Positions 22,520-34,439 of a DNA stretch of 64,000 bases are shown here, piece by piece (within the stretch, counting starts at the first letter, position 1; each line of letters starts with the position of its first letter). The position numbers and the translations under genes are program-made. Under the pieces are notes generated by a model, which searched no databases, was not told where the DNA came from, and worked only from the letters and a program-made list of their open reading frames with translations. The stretch is from Haliclona indistincta (Eukaryota; Porifera; Demospongiae; Haplosclerida; Chalinidae): NCBI GenBank assembly GCA_964017065.1, contig OZ024792.1, positions 1,062,092 through 1,126,091 of the forward strand, read 5' to 3'.

Positions 22520-23950
22520 TTAATCTTCTTCAACTATTTTCTTATCGTCCTGAGTTAAGGCAGTATGGGTGTGTCTGATGCGATGAGCTGAGGGATTCCG
22601 TACAGCTGCTTTCGGTTTGATGGTTACTCGAGCGTTGTGTTCAGGTTTTTTGACCGGGAAGCCGCGTTTTCTTCTTTCCATGCTCCCGGTGTGTGTTCTA
22701 GGCAGCGATTCTCCTTCGGCTATTCGTTCTCTCTCTCCCAGCATCGTGTATACTGACAGATAGTCACGAGTATTTGTTCTCAGCGCTTGATATGCTCCAC
22801 TTTTGCTGTTCTCATTCTCTTCATCCTTCTTCTCGATTTTCTTCACTGTATTGGAAGCCATAGACTCTATCTCAGAATAGCTTATGTAGGTGATGGAATT
22901 TGAGTTGTTAGACTCCTCCATATTATTATCTGTGAATAATAGTAACACAATATTTAAGTGCACACATGCACAATAATGATTGTCATACCAAGTGTAGTCT
23001 CTTTATCAATGGAACCGGTGTCTTCCAGCAGTGACTGCTTTTTGTGCATGTACATGCACCCGAAAGTTAATACAGACACAAGGACGACTCCGCCCACTAT
23101 CACCATCACTACCACCATCACTACTCCAGCTATCGCTCCACCAGAAATTGTCTTATCGTGTCCACCGTCTCCACTACTGTTATTCTTAGCTGTGTCTCTA
23201 GTATCCAGATGGCGTTGTTGACTGCTGTCAAGATGCTGGCATGCTGGCTTGTGTGTGTAGTGAGCAGATGATTGCAATGAGAAGAAGCTACTCTGTAAGA
23301 TACTGGTTCTGTTTGTGCTTGAAAGAACACACCAATGTTGTCCAACATTACTGACTAGAGGCATAGCTAGTTGAAGAGTACTTGACATGAAATAACAGCC
23401 GTTACTCTGTCTGTGTGTTTGAACCTCTGTACTGGTGTCCTTGTGTTGGGCATTGGTGTACCAGGCTAGTTTGTGTGTGCTTGAGGCAATGCCTGACACA
23501 CTACACACCAGCTTTGGTACATGTTGATGCCGGTAAGGATCACAGGAGAAGGTAGGGAGGGGTTTTTGGATAAAGATAGGTTGGCAGAGATTGCCTAAAA
23601 TAAGAATAAACATAATGGGGCATGGCACTTTATGGACTGTGTTATATAACTTTCTTGTTATGTTGGACACTCATGCCTTTGTGGGTGAGGCCCAATAGGT
23701 GACATGGGTGAAGCAATTTTATACCCACGCATGCTGGGCTTTCCTTTCTTAACCTCAAAGCTAACTTGGATGCTAACCCTGATTTGATTATACCAAAAAT
23801 GGTTTATTCATCAATGGTTTCAGGAAACAACACATGGTCTATTTTGCTACTTATTAGAGGCCTGTTGGAGCTAAAGCTTTATTTCTTACCATTGCTGTTG
23901 CAGACCAGAACAGCTAGCAAGCAAACAAGAGTAGCTGTGTAGACAAGCAT
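22520..23950 (-). CDS. Ig-like domain receptor with short ITIM tail
   Basis: Exon 1 (ATG at 23950) is a signal peptide (MLVYTATLVCLLAVLVCNS), phase 1. Exon 2 has an Ig-like domain: KLVC, LAWYTN and QHWC near its end. A linker follows, then a Gly/Val-rich span (AIAGVVMVVVMVIVGGVVLV) and MHKK. The tail exon starts in phase 1 (DNNMEES), so it lacks the usual phase 1 to 2 mini-exon. Sites are ISYSEI (strict ITIM), GAYQAL and the closely spaced pair DYLSVYTML. It ends in a basic stretch at 22520. Its start codon faces that of the next gene at only 18 bp. Confidence 0.8.
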
Positions 23951-23968
23951 TACCACAAACTCTGCAAG
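23951..23968. promoter_or_regulatory. 18 bp gap between divergent receptor start codons
   Basis: The minus-strand ATG (23950) and plus-strand ATG (23969) are separated by 18 bases. The two 5' UTRs must overlap on opposite strands or be almost absent, and each promoter must lie inside or beyond the other gene's first exon. Both first exons encode signal peptides, so neither start looks spurious. Confidence 0.7.
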
Positions 23969-25495
23969 ATGGCTGCTGGATACTGGACTGGAATCTGTTC
24001 TCTGTTGGTGCTGCTTACAATGGCTGCTGCTCAAGATAACAACGAAGGTTAGCTAGCTATCCAGGGTCACAATGCACTAGAGACATGTATGGCGTAGGCA
24101 CTACTCAGCTATTGAGCTGCATGTTATGATAGACTTACTCACATATCACTATCGGTGTTTGCTACTATAGTACATTACTACCATTGTAACATGTTTGCAA
24201 TATCTTCTATAGATCTCTGCACTATTCAATTTCTGACTCAACCTCCAGTGAATTTGCCCTGCAATCCATACGACGAGACTCGCAACTTTCTTCAGCTGCA
24301 GTGTGACATATCCGTTCCACGAAACAGACGTAACTTCATCAACGTTGTTTGGTACAGAATTCAAGCTGGTGAGACAGAACCGGAGAGTGTCCTTAGCAGA
24401 GGACCCTTCAAGAGCACGTTTGTAGTGCGGAGAAGGTTGATTGTTGATGACCTAACATTGGTCCAGAGCACGCTACAGCTGCGGAACATCACTGAAGAGG
24501 ACATGGGCATCTACTGGTGCCAGATCGAGGATGAGCAAGGAGAAGAGCCTGTGATTCATCGATCGTGCACTACGACTAATCTGAGTTCCTCGGACACCTA
24601 CGACCATCTCACTCTCTGTCCTGATCGTACTTATTTCTTCTCATTGGGTCCGGTGTGTGTAGAACCTGAAAATGAGTGTAGCATGGATAACAATACTAGC
24701 AGTACGTCAATGCCCAGCTCAACACCAGTGCCTTCTTCTCCCACTACTCCTGTCATTAATGACGCTCCAAACAGCAACAATACTGAACAACAACTATCTG
24801 AGTGGTTTATTTCCATCACTGTCTCTGTGGTATTGCTACTTGTTCTGCTTGTCCTTGGAGTGTTGACAACTCTGATTATAGTTTTACTTAAAGCAAAGCA
24901 GAAAATGAACAAAGGAGTTGCCAAGACCAGCAGTACGTCAGCTTGGTGTCTAAAAACTCACAACCACAAAAATCAGTGTTCGGGTATTCCTTTGCCAGTG
25001 ACGCCAGTAGTACATGTTCATGTAACTAAACTGGCATCAACGTCAACTGATATGCCTCCATTGCCTCGACATTTGAATGTTGGAAGACAAGTGTCAAACG
25101 ATAGTGTCTACGCTGAACCGAATTGTCCTGTTCGTTTTGTCAGTGACATGGAAACGAACTTGTCCGAAACAGGCTCTCTCTACAGCAACCCTCACTTTGA
25201 CCAAGAATCCAGTGAAGAGCCTTCCAGAGTCGAAAGAGATGGAAACTTTTACCAGATCATTGCAAAGTCTCCCATCACAAATGAGAGTGACAATAAACTA
25301 GTTACTTACACAATTCCAAACATAGTCAAACAAAGATCAAACACAGCTGGGAATAGCAGTGTTGTTGTCACTATTAATGATGGCGATGGAGAACAAGAAG
25401 AACCAGCCTATGAAAATCCCCCTCAATATGCTCGCCTACGTGCTGACACACAAGACGTTCCCGGAATATACAGCCTTCCTTCAAATACTAACTAA
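23969..25495 (+). CDS. Ig V-type domain receptor with SH2-motif tail
   Basis: Exon 1 is a signal peptide (MAAGYWTGICSLLVLLTMAA), phase 1, spliced near 24212 to one long exon. The Ig domain shows LQCD, VVWYR, LQLRNITEEDMGIYWC (canonical D-x-G-x-Y-x-C) and further cysteines. A Ser/Thr/Pro stalk and a span (ITVSVVLLLVLLVLGVLTTL) follow. The tail of about 200 residues has VYAEP, LYSNP, FYQII, TYTIPN, the pair AYENPPQYARL, and IYSLPS. YxEP and YxNP sites suit Src-type and Grb2-type SH2 domains. This is the best-formed Ig domain of the cluster. Confidence 0.85.
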
Positions 25496-26592
25496 CTCAC
25501 TTAACCTAAAATTAAAATAAAAGCACATGTACATTCAATTGACATTTACAATTTAAATTAGAGTAGTTGTACTGATTTTAAACTACGTTTTATTATTTTT
25601 GTAAGAAAAAGCAAGACTTGACGAATTTGACACAGCTGCATATTGCAGCCAATAATTATTGGTTTTGTAATACACTCAGTTTAGTACTATTTTCGTTGTA
25701 ATTTTTGGTAAACTATTTCAATGTGAGAAATTTTGAATAGCACCTGCAATGAGATACCCATAAGATGGCAAACAATGCCCATACATGTGTTCCAAGCATG
25801 ACAGGAAGAGTGTGTGTGGTTAGTTGTGGATGAGTTTCACACAGACAACAAGGCTATAAGACGATTAGCCTGAGTCAAGTTTGTGTGTACCAAGGTTTGT
25901 TGACACAAAATGTGTAGTATCCTCATACAGATCATATACATTCTGAAGATACATTATATCATTATCATAGATCATTTGGATTATAGTACAGTGATTGTGC
26001 TGTTATAATATCATTTTAAATAATGCGAAATGAATACTTGAAAAAACTAATAGTTAGCAATAATACTATGTTCGTAACACAGAACTATATTAATAACTAA
26101 AAAGATACATCTAATTACAACAGACAGTCTTTGAATAAGATAGGACAATGATTTGGCTTCAACTCGGTGAAATAGTTGCTATGTGATGTAGGTAGTGTTC
26201 CACTAATTATTTATTTGGCAAGTACGGTTGAGAACAGCACACACTGTCTATTTTGTGTTGCGGTAATGTTACATAACTTGTGTGCACCCCATTTGGTGCT
26301 TCGCAACTCAGTAAGGTGCAGACAACAATCATTCCTATTGTTTGTGAACAAGGTGCAGTTGTTCTCTAAAGCCTTTTTGATTGAGGGAGAGAAAGCGTTA
26401 ACAATTCATCAAAGTCCCAAATAAGTCGCCTACAACCTGCCTTTGGGCACACAGTGCTAGTCAGTACAGCTCCTACCCACAATAGCTATAAGTATTATGG
26501 TGTTGTAACAGAAAAAGTATTGTAAATAATACAGAACAATGCAGTACACGACTAAGCATAGTATATTACAATGACTGTTGTATGCATGACAG
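25496..26592. other. Convergent 3' intergenic region
   Basis: 1.1 kb between convergent genes. An ORF at 26176-26424 has no domain or splice support. Nothing else is seen. Confidence 0.45.
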
Positions 26593-28943
26593 TTATCCTT
26601 TAATTTTTCTCTTTGGCTGAGTTTCTGGTACAGCGTACTTCTGATCTGGATCAATAGTAGCCATGTCCAGGCACGTGTAGGTGTGGCTGTCAGTTTGATC
26701 AACAGACTGACTCATACTATCTCCAAACTTGAGCATGTGAGGCAGAAAGAACGGCCCAGTGAAATCTCCACTGTTAGTTGAATCAACAGACATTTGCTCT
26801 GCTAGAGGGTCCTTGGCGAGGTAGGATCCCAGTGCTCTCTTGACTGGGGTAGTGGGCTCAACTGCCGGTGTCAGATTGTCGTAGGCCTTGTTCTCATCCT
26901 CCGAGCCTACTGTCGGCAGATACTCATAGTCCTGAACCTCCAGGTCTATTCCTTGTAGAGTTAACATGTCTTTATCAGCAGTAATGTCCTCCAGCATGTG
27001 ATAACTGTCTGAATTGCCTAGGGCTGATGCTGCTTGCTCCTCGATAACCTGAAAATTCAGGTAGCCTCTGCTTCGTGGGCTGTTGCTGAGAGGTGACATA
27101 GGAAGAGGATTGACAGACTCAATTTTTCCCTTTAGTTTCAAATCATCACCGGAAATGGAAGAGGATCGTATGTGAGAAGGATATATGTTGGCGTAGGGAC
27201 CATCTAGTGAATGAGGTAGAGTCGATGAAGTGCTGCTCTGTGTGAAACCACGAGATACATGCTCTAGTTTCCTGTATCCAGAGAGAAGTGGTGAGTGAGT
27301 GTTAGGATTATAGTTTTGTCTCGGTTTAGTGTGGTCTAGTTTGCCATATCCTGTCAACTGCTCTATGATGTCGGGATCTGGACTACGATGCATTTGCCTG
27401 TTGGCTGGATCGCTAGCCAGAGCTGAGTAATGGGGGACCATCGGTAGGTCAGGTTTGGTGAGCTCTCCTCCATAATGGTGCTGCTTATGAGAAGGCGGAG
27501 TAGCTACTTCTGTGTCTGGTTCGTCATTGTCGTCAAGGTCTTCATAGTCTCGCTCTAGAGTGCTGTAGATGGCAGTGTCTGGCAGGCAGTTGATCATGAG
27601 GTCTGTTTGCTGGGTCATAGAGGTTGAAGGTCGTCTCTGATGATGTGGTGAGCTATAATCAATAACACAAGTGTAAACAAATTAACCATTAGTCAACCAT
27701 TGTGAATTATAATCATGTTAATCATGTTACTTACCCTCGTTGTGAAATCGGTTTTTCCTCCTTAGCTGTATAAGAGTGAAAGAAGATATTCAATGCAAGT
27801 ATTGTATTGTGTACAAGCTGTGGTAGTTCTAATGTAAGATCTATGGTACAACTATCAATTTCCTCTTTATGTTCATGAACAACTAAACACTATTGTGCTA
27901 GTAATGAGATACAATGCATTTATGTTTTACCTTTTTTTGATTTCAGCACACACAGTCCAACACAGATGATGCTGAGAGCAACGATTAGTACAGCAAAGAG
28001 TACCGTCAGTCCAACCACAATAAACAGCCATACTTCGTAATTGTCTGGAACTCCCATGAGTTCTCCTCGGTCTAAAGATGATTGAGTAGGACGTGGTAGG
28101 TTAGAGGAGGTTGGCCTCTGTGTTTCGGTGTTTGTTGGTCGCTGTGTGTTAGTGCTTGTCGTTGGTCGCTGTGAGCTGGTTGGCTGTAGCTGGATGTTAG
28201 TGGTTGATGTCACCGTGGGATTATTTATCTTATTTGTTGCAGGTGTGATGGTGGTTAGCCATGAAGATGATGATGTTGAAGGAGCTTTAATTTGTGGTTG
28301 TGTAGTAGTAGTGCTAGATGATGATGATGATGATGCATTGCTTGGTTCCACGTGTACATAGTGACACTTGGCTGCTTTAACTGATTGTGCAACTGTTCCA
28401 CAAGACTGGTATCTACTGTATGAATCTTCATTCGATAGGTCCATCTTTTGGCTCACTGGCCAGAGAACCTCTCCGTCTTGATATGCTCGGCACCAATAAT
28501 GACCTGGACTAACAATTTTTACCCTGAGACGACACGCAGTGGCAACCTTGTCTGGTGTAAATGTCTTCACTGTTTGAATTAGATACTTGGTTGAGTTCTG
28601 AAGAGGAGCTGATGTGTTTTCAGTGTTAGACTGTAAGTTTTCTGAGTAGAACCACCTGATATCCAAATTTTTTGGTGCTTCCACTTTACATATCAAGTAC
28701 AAATCTGTTTGCGTTTCTCCATAAGGATTGCAGTCCATTGGTGCTGTTGCTGGCCATCTTGTGAAACAGAACTTGAATGAATCTGTAGCAAATAACACCA
28801 GGAGCTAACACATGTGTTGCCAGTCATGCAAGAATCCACAAGCTGCAAATAAAAATAATTACACTGCACTACTCACCAGCAGCTGCTCTTGCTGCAATAG
28901 CCAGTGTAATGAATCCAATGATTTGAAGTCCAGTACCCGCCAT
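26593..28943 (-). CDS. Ig-like receptor with about a dozen YxxL-type tail sites
   Basis: Exon 1 (ATG 28943) is a signal peptide (MAGTGLQIIGFITLAIAARA), phase 1. Exon 2 has an Ig-like domain (LYLICKV, IRWFY, HYWC), a long Ser/Thr/Pro stalk and a span (WLFIVVGLTVLFAVLIVALS). Mini-exon AKEEKPISQR (phase 1 to 2) and a 340-residue tail exon follow. Tail tyrosines include IYSTLERDYEDL (two YxxL three residues apart), HYSAL, GYGKL, SGYRKL (strict ITIM), PYANI, SYHML, DYEYL and AYDNL. This is the richest tail in the window. The ATRRP-like stalk repeats (QRPT units) suggest O-glycosylation. Confidence 0.85.
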
Positions 28944-29492
28944 GGTGTGTAGACTAGCTAGTACTGTACAGCAGCTTCAATGCACCTCTGCACCACGTCA
29001 GCACACTCGTCTTGTGAGTTAGCTTCACTGCCGGGATCCACAATTTATCTAATGCAGTGGAATTTGATCGATGCAAGTATCAAAGCGTTTGCTTGACCGC
29101 ATTCAAGAGCGCTGTGTTTGCAGACAAGACACACCTCGTGTGCAGGAACCCGGTATCCTAGCAATAGACATGAAACAACCAATCAGATTGCAGTATGCCT
29201 ATTGCCTAACTTGCCATAACTTTTGAATAACCTAATGTGTTCCAACAATAGATAGTGAATAACGATAATGCAAAGTGTATAGGTACTACAGGTTATACAC
29301 CTGGTAAACTTATGCTGTAGTGACTTTGTAGTCGAGCAGAACAGCCAGGTGTGTGAACTTTCATCATAATCTCTTTTCGCTTTTACGTAACGAAAACGTT
29401 ACTCGTCAGTCTTTACCGTTTTACTTTAATTATACGACTCCAGAAAATTTCAACATCGAGTTACGATCTCAGCTCATCTCCAAGATTAAGAC
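28944..29492. other. Divergent intergenic region, Ig receptor and UBE2F
   Basis: About 550 bp that should hold both promoters. No core motif is identified with confidence. Confidence 0.45.
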
Positions 29493-30406
29493 ATGCTCAC
29501 CATCAGAAAGAAACTCGCCGAACAGGCTGCTGTAAAAGGCGAGAGAGAAACAGTCGGAGGAGGTGGCAGTGGACTTAGGAGGCGGCAATCTATCCGCTCG
29601 CAGCTGTTAACATCAGGTAGGGTTATGAAAGGGTTAATGTTTGTGTGGTAATCTGCTCCGTTCAGAAACAAGAGAACTAGGCGAAGCATTACCAAGTGAG
29701 TCTACTGAACTTATGATAAACCTGACTAGTATTACAGTGCTTTGGTAGAAACCTGTAAACTAGAATACACTAGCCCTGACAACTTGAAACAGTTCCGAGT
29801 GATCATTCGACCTGACGAAGGCTACTGGAAGTCAGGTTCCTTCTCATTTCAGATCACAGTGCCGCCAGAGTACAACAATAAGGTGTAGCACCACTAGTAG
29901 GTGATAGAGTTCCATCATCTTCCTACTGTAGCCTCCTGAAGTCAAGTGCCTCACATGTCTATGGCATCCTAACATTACTGAACATGGAGAAGTCTGTCTC
30001 AGGTAATCAACACGTCTTATTATAATTACAGTGCTAATGAGAGTTTTTGTCCTGATGGAATGAGCCGGCAATAATTTGTTTGGTCCAGGGCTAAAGTTCT
30101 GTCTGCTTTTCCCATTGTATGCAAGAATCGGCACTTTAATTCTTAGACTCCATTTCTTCTACAAAGTACTAGCTAGTAACTAATGCTGGCAGAGTTAACA
30201 GTAGTGCTGGCAGCCAGATTCTGATATAGGAAGGCACTGTTTAGAGATTAGTTTTGAACAGTTTACTTGTTTTGTCAAGAGCTTCAGTGATACGATAATG
30301 CGATAGTACATTAGGCTCACATGTGGTGAATCTGGTGTGTTAGATAGTAAGATAATGCACAAACAGTCTTGTTCAAGAATTAAAGAGCAAATCTCTAAGT
30401 AGGAAC

Positions 30407-30494
<88 letters not shown>

Positions 30495-31599
30495 CGTCCT
30501 GTATATTTGTGATGGTACACAGACACTAGTTTATCCTCCTGTCATCACAGTATTCTTAGAGAAACTTCCATAGATGGTACAGGATGGTCTCCAGCTAGAA
30601 CACTGAAGGTTAGTGACCCCCCTTGAACTGACTAAAGGCTACTTTCCTCTCATCCTGTAGGATGTGGTCCTTGGACTTAATTCATTATTTACTGTGAGTT
30701 ACCACAGACACAGGTGTGTTCAATAATCACTCTTTGCTATCAGGATTTGCTTAATTTTGATGACCCATTGAACCTAGAAGCAGCTGAACACTATCAGAGA
30801 GATAAGGTAAATGCACAACATGATGATTACACAGCTACTGAGATTGTAGTGATACATTCTGCAATGGAGATTGTAGATTTTGATTTATGAGCAGTGTTGT
30901 AAGAGCCGAGCTATCAGCTGATGCTGTTGCTGTTTGCTCAAACTCTAGTTTGGTTGATGCGGCAAATCATTCACAATACGTCGCAACACATAATGTGGTG
31001 AAACGCATGTTTTTTCACTGCTGCGTGATGCATCGCGTGGTTAGAAACGAGTTCTATTTCTTGCAACGCAACGCGGCACAGTCATTGCGACCAATTGTGA
31101 ACTAGGCTTAATAATTAATGTATATCATTAAATTTTATACCCATATTGGCAGAGTTGACAATCCAATATAATTGCTGGCTAATTACAATAATTTGACAAA
31201 CCAACTGCAAATTAACCGCTTTCCTGTTGCAATTCAGTAGGAAAAGTATACAGTTGTTTGAAATGTATACATGTATACAGTTGTTTACGAAGATACTGAA
31301 GCAAAAGTGGAAGTATGACATTGGTCAATCAAACACGCGTAAGCGTGACTAACTGAAGCTGTACACATGACGAAAAGTGAATTTGATTGGCTAGCGTCAC
31401 ACTTCTGCTTCCATTATGCACGATCTTTGCAAACAAATGTATGGGCTCTTGGGCTTCTAAGCCTGACCCTATTATTCTATTTTGATAAAATAATTATTTT
31501 GAATTTGACAAAAATTCAATAATGTTTCATTACTTATTTCTTGTGCAGACATCGTTTGCAAGAAAGGTTCTGCACATGGTTAGACTACACGCCATGTAA
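29493..31599 (+). CDS. UBE2F: UBE2F-like NEDD8-conjugating E2 enzyme
   Basis: Eight exons join to about 192 aa. The N terminus MLTIRKKLAEQ matches the UBE2F-type docking tail. The UBC fold follows: PPEVKCLTCLWHPNIT, then the catalytic Cys in GEVCLSILRE, then DGTGWSPARTLKDVV and LLNFDDPLNLEAAEHY. The last exon ends ARKVLHMVRLHAM. The family takes NEDD8 from the E1 and, with RBX2, neddylates CUL5. All exon phases agree if the second exon uses a weak gtctac donor near 29,700. A GT microsatellite sits in intron 4. Neighbouring genes are unrelated, so this marks the edge of the receptor cluster. Confidence 0.9.
30405..30492 (+). repeat. GT dinucleotide microsatellite in UBE2F intron 4
   Basis: An almost pure run of GT of about 85 bp. 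It is likely length-polymorphic. Confidence 0.95.
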
Positions 31600-32627
31600 G
31601 GACTCATTTCAAACTATTATTTCTTCTTCGTACTCATTCCTCCTACTCACTGATGATCCATACTGCCTTATATCATTATAGAGTGTTTCCGCACTGCATT
31701 GTGCTATTGTGTTTGTCGGCAATTTTTAGTCATTTATCACCAAATTATTTATGTCTTTTAAATTTTTTCAATCATGACGGAAAAATTAATGAACAATCAG
31801 CAATGACTAACACAGAAGGTATGTAACAAACTATTGTGACGATTCAGAAAGTTGAGACATGCTTTAAGCTACTCTCAAGGTTCCAGCTATTGCAAATAAA
31901 AATATTAATACTCAAATGCTATTCGTAATGAGCTATGATTATGCCCTCAGAGATATGAGTGTGTGGTATTACAATAAAGTGTTTGACTATTCATCTTGTC
32001 TAACTTTGACTATTCGTAATAACAATAATTATAGTGTTTGTTTCAGTCGTACTGCAATTTTTATAATGCTCAAGTTAAAGCTTGTCACTAATCTCTACTA
32101 TTGTCTAAAACAGATAATGATCAGAGATTGAGTGTTTCAAGAACTCTTACTTGTACTTTTCACTTCAACATTGCAAAAGGCTGGAGGAGCTCATGGTAGC
32201 AATCCTCTATAGGATCATCAAGATAGCTGTTTACATCACTGGCTGTAAACATGGTGTTCCATCAAGCTGCTTGTGTGTCCATGTTGCTCTGCTTGTGTGT
32301 CCATGTTGCTCTGGTTGTTCCCTGTGGATAATCCCAGTCTGGTATGCATGGAATGCAACTGGTATCCTGTTCAAGCGAGGCAACACACCGTCCACAAGTG
32401 GATTCGTTATCCCGCCAAATGATTTCATAGCACACCACAATAACAAGCTCCACCCAGCATGCCCATATGCTTGTTATAAGCTTGAAATTCACAACTCTCT
32501 TTAGCAATCAGGTTTTTTGTTTACACATTCCAGCTAAGCCTCCAAGGAATAGGATCTGAGCTATTTAACAAGAGGATATACTTAGTGTAGCTTATTATTT
32601 TTGGAGCAGATTTGGGTATTTGAGACA
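31600..32627. other. Intergenic between UBE2F and PDE1-like gene
   Basis: It contains a 20 bp tandem duplication (gtgtccatgttgctct twice, about 32,274-32,312). ORFs around 32,150-32,510 are unsupported. The PDE promoter should lie in the last few hundred bases. Confidence 0.45.
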
Positions 32628-34403
32628 ATGGGGAGCTCTGGATCCAAAGGTGCTGGTAAAGCACTTCGCGTCAGAGTTGCTCCTTTGCCGCGAGACGAAG
32701 GGGACGGACAAGAGAGTCAGGACAGCAGTGGAGCCCACGTGACGGTCAAGGTGCCGGGTAGTGCAAGTGTCGACACTTTACAGTCTTCAGGTACGCTAGT
32801 AGTGTACACAAGCCTCGAGGCTCGTTTGCATACAGTGACCTTAGATTGGATTGTGTGCAGGAGGGGAAAACGAAGCTCCAAGGAGAAAGCCCACATTAGA
32901 TCTCCAACTATCGGACGTTCTTGTAGGAAGAAGATCGCGCAGCAACACCACTGGCAGTGTGGATATGGGAGACCCCATGGACTACAACTACAGACCTCAG
33001 CCGATGTCGCCCTGTGAGATCGCTGGTAGAAGATCCAGGAGCGGCACCCAGGGTAGTGCTTCTCTGTCCCCAGTTTCGAAGACACCGATGTCGCCGAGAT
33101 CTCGTAGCCACACAGTCGACAGCACGCGAGGCTTGGAGTCAGTCATCTGTGCAGACGCATCAGCCAAAGCTGTTACCAAGTAACTATACTACCTGGTGTC
33201 TATTGGATATATTTACACGTCTCTCTGTAGATTGAGAGACATCCTGTCTAAGCTGGACAAGGGAGAAGCACCTGACAAGACCTCACTGAAGAGCACACTG
33301 CGTTATGCTGCTAACATTCTATCCACCATATCAGAACAGAACTCTCCTCTAGATGGGTAAGGCACCTGTCCTCCCATCTTGGTGTTTACCATGCTGGTCA
33401 GTCCCTCAGATGCATCGCTGCAGTTGGTAGACGATGCAGAGGTTAGGGCGTGGCTGACCTCCACCTTTACTCGAAAAGACTCATGCTTCGAACGACCTAG
33501 CCAGGGAAACAAACGCACTTTCAAGGCTGTAGCTGATGCTGTAATAATTGGACAATACTTCAGGTATGTGAAAGAATGCATAAAGCACCCATAATCTGTT
33601 AAATCTAATCTTCATTATATTTCCTCGTCCATGCAGTAAAATGGCTGATAGCTATCAAGTCACATATCCATTAGCAGTTGATGAATTCTTTGAAGTAAGG
33701 ATAATACATGTACCTCACATATAGTTGTTGCTGGTATTTTGTCATGTTGCTGTTTCCTTATGTAATTCACACCTGTACCTCTCCAAAGGATCAGGTACAT
33801 GGATGGAACTGTGACATGTTCCAATTAGAGACGCTGACAGATATGCAACCATTACGATACACGGGCTACCATCTCTTCAAGCACCATCAACTCCTGGAGG
33901 AATACAAGGTGAGCTCAGCGAATGTCTGCAAACCCAGGTACCACACAATCACAATCTTCTTTGCAGATATCCAAGAGCAGCCTGGATGCATTTCTCTGTC
34001 GAGTTGAAGAGGCATATCAGACTCACAGTAACCCATATCATAACTCCACTCATGCAGCTGATGTGCTTCAGACGGTTCATTGCGTCATTGTCACAACAAA
34101 TCTATCAGTGAGTACTATTGTGTCAATAATAATTACTGTGTTGCTGTGTGCAGGAATGGTTGAGCAGATTGGAACTACTAGCCTTGCTGTTTGCTGCCGT
34201 GATCCACGACGTTGAGCACACTGGAACTACCAATGCTTTCCATGTCCAGAGCTAGTGAGTAGCACAGTAATCACACTTGTTATTTACAGCTCTGGTTATA
34301 ACTAGACCTATTAACACCTCTCTCTCTCTCCCTTCCTCCCCCTCTCTCTCTCTCTCCCATCCTCCCTTCCTCCCCCCTCTCTCTCTCTCTCCCTTCCTCC
34401 CCC

Positions 34404-34439
<36 letters not shown>

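Noticed and set aside
26176..26424. ORF between convergent genes
   Set aside because: Low complexity and no recognisable domain; no splice partner was found.
32151..32510. ORFs on both strands before the PDE gene
   Set aside because: They arise over a short tandem duplication and have no family features.
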